From assembly GCA_905206195.1 (NCBI GenBank), contig CAJLGN010000023.1, forward strand, positions 1 through 9,984: DNA of 9,984 nt, read 5' to 3'. The position numbers and the translations under genes were made by a program. Source of the stretch: an uncultured Roseburia sp. Its GTDB lineage: Bacteria > Bacillota > Clostridia > Lachnospirales > Lachnospiraceae. The first letter of the stretch is position 1. The number at the start of each line of letters is the position of its first letter. Below the pieces are notes generated by a model. It worked only from the letters and a program-made list of their open reading frames with translations. It did no database searches and was not told the DNA's origin. Below, in pieces: positions 7,123 through 9,984 of the stretch.

Positions 7123-8160
7123 TCACCCCAAATACGCCCGCAATAGCGCAAAGGTATTTTTCACCCCTTCCACGTGGCTTCTCTCATACCCGTGAGAGGC
7201 GTACACGCCCGGTCCGATCAATCCGTGCCGGACGTCGTAACCGGCGGTGAGCGCCACATCGGCATCTGAACCGTAATAGGGATACACATCCACTGCAAAG
7301 TCTAGATTTTCGCGCTTTGCCGCTGCAATCAGCCCTGTCACCACATCGTAGCTGTACGGTCCGCGGCTGTCCTTGGCGCAGATTGACACCTTCGTCTCAT
7401 CGCAGGTCAGGCCTTCCCCGACACAGCCCATGTCCACGGAGATCACTTCCGCGACACCCGCAGGAATCGACGCTGCACCTCCGTGTCCGACCTCCTCGTA
7501 CACCGTGATGTGCTGGTAGACCATGCGCTCCGGCTCAACGCGCTCCTCCTTCAGATATCTCGCATACCCCAGCAAAATTCCGACACTCAATTTATCGTCC
7601 AGAAAGCGGCTCTTGATATAACCGCGCTCCGTCACAGTCGTCCGCGGCTCAAAACAGACGAAGTCCCCGGCCAGAATGCCGAGCTCTTCCACCTCTTCTC
7701 TCGTGTGCACATTCTCGTCCAGCACGATCTCCACAGCATCAAAATCGCGCTTCTTCTCACTGTAATCACCGTTGACATGAATCGATGCGTCGACGAGCTG
7801 GCACGTTCCCGTAAACACACCGCCAAACCGCGCCCGGATTCTGCAATTCTCCGCCTCCGCATTGTTGGCGTTCATCCCTCCGATCGGCGACACTCTAAGC
7901 CGTCCGTCTCCCTTGATCTCCGCCACCATCGCGCCGAGTGTGTCCACGTGCGCTTCCAGCAACACTGCATCCTCCCGCTTCCTGCCTCCAAGCGCCACAA
8001 GCACGCCTCCCTTCACCGTCATCTGCGGCTCATAGCCAAGCTTGCGGTAAACTTCCATCACATATTCTGCGACCTCCCCCGTGCAGCCGCTCGGACTGTC
8101 GATCGCCAGAATCTTTTTTGTCTCTTCCACGATATAATCTATATAATTCTTCTCGTTCAT
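7123..8160 (-). CDS. M42-family metallopeptidase (aminopeptidase/endoglucanase-like)
   Basis: Cytoplasmic two-metal aminopeptidase of the TET/M42 clan MH type, 345 residues, normal length. The expected metal and catalytic residues are visible: His71 and Asp73 in EAHVDTLG, bridging Asp in FLDDK (188/189), catalytic and ligand Glu222-Glu223 in YEEVGHGG, Asp243 in SVDMG, and His329 in ERSHVEG. ATG 8160 is chosen over an in-frame ATG at 8211: GAGGAG stands just before 8160, MNEKNYIDYI is a normal family start, and the longer version would run 28 bp into pgeF with a charged, low-quality extension. It follows pgeF after 23 bp, so it is probably the last gene of the right-hand operon. Peptide specificity cannot be told from the sequence. 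Confidence 0.93.
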   Translation of the reverse strand: MNEKNYIDYIVEETKKILAIDSPSGCTGEVAEYVMEVYRKLGYEPQMTVKGGVLVALGGRKREDAVLLEAHVDTLGAMVAEIKGDGRLRVSPIGGMNANNAEAENCRIRARFGGVFTGTCQLVDASIHVNGDYSEKKRDFDAVEIVLDENVHTREEVEELGILAGDFVCFEPRTTVTERGYIKSRFLDDKLSVGILLGYARYLKEERVEPERMVYQHITVYEEVGHGGAASIPAGVAEVISVDMGCVGEGLTCDETKVSICAKDSRGPYSYDVVTGLIAAAKRENLDFAVDVYPYYGSDADVALTAGYDVRHGLIGPGVYASHGYERSHVEGVKNTFALLRAYLG

Positions 8161-8163
8161 CTT

Positions 8164-8169
8164 CTCCTC
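8164..8169 (-). promoter_or_regulatory. Ribosome binding site that sets the M42 start
   Basis: GAGGAG on the minus strand, 3 nt before the ATG at 8160, with a second purine run (AAGGGGAG, 8173-8180) at 12 nt. Together they support the shorter M42 reading frame that leaves pgeF intact. Confidence 0.6.
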
Positions 8170-8183
8170 ACTCTCCCCTTTTT

Positions 8184-9083
8184 TCACACTCCGATATCCT
8201 CGCGCAGACATAAAAATCCGCCCAGATTTCCCCGCTTTCCCCCGCTCGCCCGGTGGGAGAACAGGACATCGGGATTGCAGCAGGTGCAGATATCTGTCAC
8301 CGCAATGTGCTCCGGCAAAACACCCGCCTCCAAAAGGACAAGCTCGTTTGCCCGCCAGAGATCAAGCTGGTATTTGCACTCCCCCTCCGCTGTTGGACTG
8401 CGCTGTAAAACTTCGCTCTCGTGACCCGGAAACTCCGCTAAAAATGCATCTGCCACATCCGCACTCACCTCGTAACACTCCTGGCAAATGGATGGCCCGA
8501 TCGCACAGATCAGATCCTGTGGCTTCGTTCCGTAGGTCTCCTGCATCGCTCTGACCGTCTCACGCCCGATGCGCGCCACCGTGCCCCGCCATCCCGAATG
8601 GCTCATGCCGATTGCACGTTGCACTGGATCCACAAAATAAAGCGGTACACAGTCTGCAAAAAATGTGGACAGTACCAATCCCGGTTCATTCGTGATCAGT
8701 CCATCCACATCTTTATAATCCCTCTCTCTCACAAGTCCGCGCCCGGCATCCAAAGCGGTGACCGCGCGCACCCTGGCAGTGTGCGTCTGATCGGAGAGTA
8801 CAAACTTCTTGTAATCCACATCGAGCGCGCCCGCGAGCCGCCTGTAATTTGTCTCCACCGCCGATCTGGAATCCCCTCTCGCAAAGCTTAAATTCATCGA
8901 TGCGAACATTCCCTCGCTCACACCGCCGATCCGTGTCGTAAAACAGTGCTTCACAATTCCAGTCTCCTCCAAAAGCGGGTAGCGCAGCAACAGTACCTGT
9001 GCGCCGTCGCCGCAGTCCTCCCAGTCCTCCCGCAGTGCCCTACCATTTCTTTTCTTTCTTAGAATCTGCAATTTTTGATTCAT
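8184..9083 (-). CDS. pgeF: PgeF/YfiH (laccase-domain) family protein
   Basis: Member of the DUF152/YfiH family. Homologues have been reported as purine nucleoside-processing enzymes and, in E. coli, as a peptidoglycan editing factor that prevents wrong amino acids entering cell-wall precursors. At 299 residues it is slightly long, with about 20-30 extra charged residues at the N-terminus. The conserved metal site is present: His101 in SDQTHT, Cys145 in ADCVPLYFVDP and His162 in HSGWRGT. Also conserved are GPSICQECYEV (196-206), DICTCCNPDVLFSHR (264-278) and GNLGGFLCL (285-293). The ATG at 9083 is preceded only by AAAAGAGAG, a weak ribosome binding site, 9 bp after the yraN stop; coupling to yraN may help. 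The in vivo role in this organism is open between the two proposals. Confidence 0.95.
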   Translation of the reverse strand: MNQKLQILRKKRNGRALREDWEDCGDGAQVLLLRYPLLEETGIVKHCFTTRIGGVSEGMFASMNLSFARGDSRSAVETNYRRLAGALDVDYKKFVLSDQTHTARVRAVTALDAGRGLVRERDYKDVDGLITNEPGLVLSTFFADCVPLYFVDPVQRAIGMSHSGWRGTVARIGRETVRAMQETYGTKPQDLICAIGPSICQECYEVSADVADAFLAEFPGHESEVLQRSPTAEGECKYQLDLWRANELVLLEAGVLPEHIAVTDICTCCNPDVLFSHRASGGKRGNLGGFLCLREDIGV

Positions 9084-9092
9084 CTCTCTTTT

Positions 9093-9446
9093 CTACCCAC
9101 AATATTCAAACGCATTCGCAATGACCTGTATCTCTTTCCCCAGCACTCCGACCACATCAAACCGGCATGGCGTCGTCTCCCCGTACCCGTGTGTCAGGAG
9201 ATAATATGCTGCCGTGCGGCAGATCACACGCTGCTTCTTTGCTCCCACCGCCGCGAACGGAGTTCCGCACTCCGCGCTCCGGCGGTATTTGACCTCCACG
9301 AAAACAAGATATGCACCATCCCTCGCCACAATGTCAATCTCCCCCGCACGACACCTAAAATTGTATTCTAAAATCTGATATCCCCGCTCCTTGAGATAGG
9401 TACCCGCCAGCCTCTCATAAGCAGTTCCAACCGCGCGCTTATTCAA
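9093..9446 (-). CDS. yraN: YraN family protein (UPF0102), endonuclease-like fold
   Basis: Small soluble protein of 117 residues, related to the Holliday-junction-resolvase/restriction-endonuclease fold; its cellular role is not established. The nuclease-like core is visible: Glu12 in AYERLA, GEIDIVARD (35-43, with Glu36 and Asp38) and LVFVEVKYR (47-55, Glu51 and Lys53), an E-D-ExK type metal site. The TTG at 9446 is the only start with a ribosome binding site: GGGGGGTG ends 5 nt upstream and overlaps the stop codon of the orphan FlhB gene, and the neighbouring GTG frame stops at once. pgeF follows after 9 bp. The FlhB-tail gene, yraN, pgeF order suggests one transcript. Confidence 0.95.
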   Translation of the reverse strand: MNKRAVGTAYERLAGTYLKERGYQILEYNFRCRAGEIDIVARDGAYLVFVEVKYRRSAECGTPFAAVGAKKQRVICRTAAYYLLTHGYGETTPCRFDVVGVLGKEIQVIANAFEYCG

Positions 9447-9451
9447 CCGCT

Positions 9452-9459
9452 CACCCCCC
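9452..9459 (-). promoter_or_regulatory. G-rich ribosome binding site of yraN
   Basis: GGGGGGTG on the minus strand, ending 5 nt before the TTG start at 9446 and overlapping the last base of the TAG stop of the preceding gene. It supports the TTG start and translational coupling. Confidence 0.75.
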
Positions 9460-9764
9460 TACAACAGACCCGAAGCGTGCAGCTTTCCTTTCATCCGATC
9501 CATATCGTCCACAAACACCAGAATCTCCGCCACAACCTCATAGAGTTCCGGCGGAATCGCATCCCCGATCTCAAGCCTCGAGAGTGTCTCCGCCAGCTTG
9601 TTGTCCTGGTAAAACGGCACATCGTTCTCCTTCGCCTTCTCGATAATCTTCTCGGCGAGTTCTCCCTTGCCTGTCGCCAGGATCTTCGGCGCCATATCTC
9701 CCGGCTCATAAGCGACCGCGACCGCGGTCTTCTGTTTTTCTCTCCCCTGCTCTCTCCCTGCCAT
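9459..9764 (-). CDS. Orphan FlhB C-terminal-domain protein (EscU/YscU/HrcU/FlhB-like, YlqH type)
   Basis: Matches only the cytoplasmic tail of the flagellar/type III export switch FlhB: VAVAYEPGDMAPKILATGKGEL, then NDVPFYQDNKLAETLSRLEIGDAIPPELYEVVAEILVFV. It has 101 residues, no membrane segments, and lacks the NPTH autocleavage motif; its sequence begins at about the strand that follows that site. No other flagellar or secretion genes are in the window. Such free-standing FlhB tails (B. subtilis YlqH is one) are common in Bacillota next to rnhB or yraN, and their function is unknown. ATG 9764 is preferred to GTG 9779 because GGGAGGAG lies about 5 nt before it, while the GTG has no site. It is 12 bp from yraN and 33 bp after the upstream gene. 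Confidence 0.9.
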   Translation of the reverse strand: MAGREQGREKQKTAVAVAYEPGDMAPKILATGKGELAEKIIEKAKENDVPFYQDNKLAETLSRLEIGDAIPPELYEVVAEILVFVDDMDRMKGKLHASGLL

Positions 9765-9767
9765 AAT

Positions 9768-9775
9768 CTCCTCCC
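9768..9775 (-). promoter_or_regulatory. Ribosome binding site that sets the FlhB-like start
   Basis: GGGAGGAG on the minus strand, with its GGAGG core 5 nt before the ATG at 9764. The upstream in-frame GTG at 9779 would place this site inside the gene. Confidence 0.75.
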
Positions 9776-9797
9776 TCACGAATCACGGACGCGCGCA

Positions 9798-9984
9798 CTA
9801 GGCCCTGACATCAAATGAATACCGATGCAGGCTTCCCGCGGAAACCCTGCCTCGTTTCACAAAATTCTCCTTGAAATTGATATTCTTTTTCTCATTGGTA
9901 ATCGTGATCGTGCCGTTGTTTCCCTTGTTTTTCAACCGTTTCTCCAAAATGGGGAGATGCTTCTCCACCATCGCATAGGAGGCG
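9798..9984 (-). CDS. C-terminal end of an unidentified protein, possibly YlqG/FliK-like (cut by window edge)
   Basis: The last 62 codons of a gene that begins outside the window, ending in a TAG stop at 9798-9800. The visible part starts ASYAMVEKHLPILEKRLKNK, a charged helix, then a strand (NGTITITNEKK) and a tail ending SLHRYSFDVRA. There is no signature motif. In Bacillota the gene before the orphan FlhB tail is often a FliK-like protein (ylqG in B. subtilis), and a helix followed by strands would fit the end of a FliK C-terminal domain. This is inference from neighbourhood only; the reading frame itself is clear. Confidence 0.7.
   Translation of the reverse strand, partial: ASYAMVEKHLPILEKRLKNKGNNGTITITNEKKNINFKENFVKRGRVSAGSLHRYSFDVRA

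Noticed and set aside
8161..8211. Longer M42 reading frame starting at 8211
   Set aside because: It would overlap pgeF by 28 bp and add 17 charged residues absent from the family, while GAGGAG lies directly before the ATG at 8160.
7483..8424. A 313-codon open frame on the plus strand opposite the M42 and pgeF genes
   Set aside because: It is antisense across two genes with all catalytic motifs intact, and its His/Arg/Ser-rich translation has no family signature.
9706..9727. GC-rich palindromic stretch (ACCGCGGT) in the FlhB-like gene
   Set aside because: Short, inside coding sequence, encodes ordinary residues (VAVAYE) and has no T-run or conserved partner.
9459..9764. A truncated pseudogene of full-length FlhB
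   Set aside because: The short gene has its own strong ribosome binding site, an intact frame and a position shared with free-standing FlhB-tail genes in other Bacillota, so it is a complete gene.
1..9984. Search for CRISPR arrays, insertion sequences, tRNA, rRNA or riboswitches
   Set aside because: No spaced direct repeats, transposase motifs, cloverleaf-like or conserved RNA sequences were seen; intergenic space is small and mostly accounted for.

Overview
The window looks like a chromosomal segment from a mid-GC Clostridia member of the Bacillota, most likely a Lachnospiraceae-type anaerobe. This rests on gene order (a DUF512 radical-SAM gene, der, plsY and gpsA in a row; an orphan FlhB-tail gene followed by yraN and pgeF), strong GGAGG-type ribosome binding sites, TTG starts, and a YtrA-type GntR/ABC unit. 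Every gene I can support lies on the minus strand, so transcription runs from high to low coordinates. I see no mobile element, CRISPR array, tRNA or rRNA.

Right block (about 9984 to 7123): the C-terminal 62 codons of an unidentified protein, possibly YlqG/FliK-like; a 101-residue orphan FlhB C-terminal-domain protein; yraN; pgeF; and an M42-family metallopeptidase. Gaps are 9 to 33 bp, so these probably form one operon whose promoter lies outside the window.

Middle block (7027 to 3731): a self-contained three-gene unit. A predicted promoter has a perfect inverted repeat on its start site. It is followed by a YtrA-subfamily GntR regulator (TTG start), an ABC ATPase, and a nine-helix membrane protein with a roughly 255-residue tyrosine-rich domain predicted outside the cell. 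The genes are tightly coupled (1 bp gap, then 26 bp overlap), and a clear rho-independent terminator ends the unit. The likely logic is autorepression by the GntR protein, relieved by an unknown signal such as cell-envelope stress. The substrate is unknown.

Left block (3673 to 1): a PDZ/radical-SAM DUF512 protein, der (ribosome assembly GTPase), plsY (acyl-phosphate:glycerol-3-phosphate acyltransferase) and the first 66 codons of gpsA (glycerol-3-phosphate dehydrogenase). GpsA makes the glycerol-3-phosphate that PlsY acylates, so the last two genes are consecutive steps in phospholipid synthesis.

Most of the window is ordinary housekeeping sequence. The points most worth a second look are the regulator/operator/ABC unit with its unusual exodomain, the orphan FlhB tail, and one identical G-rich ribosome-binding octamer at three coupled gene junctions. 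I found no convincing wholly new system.
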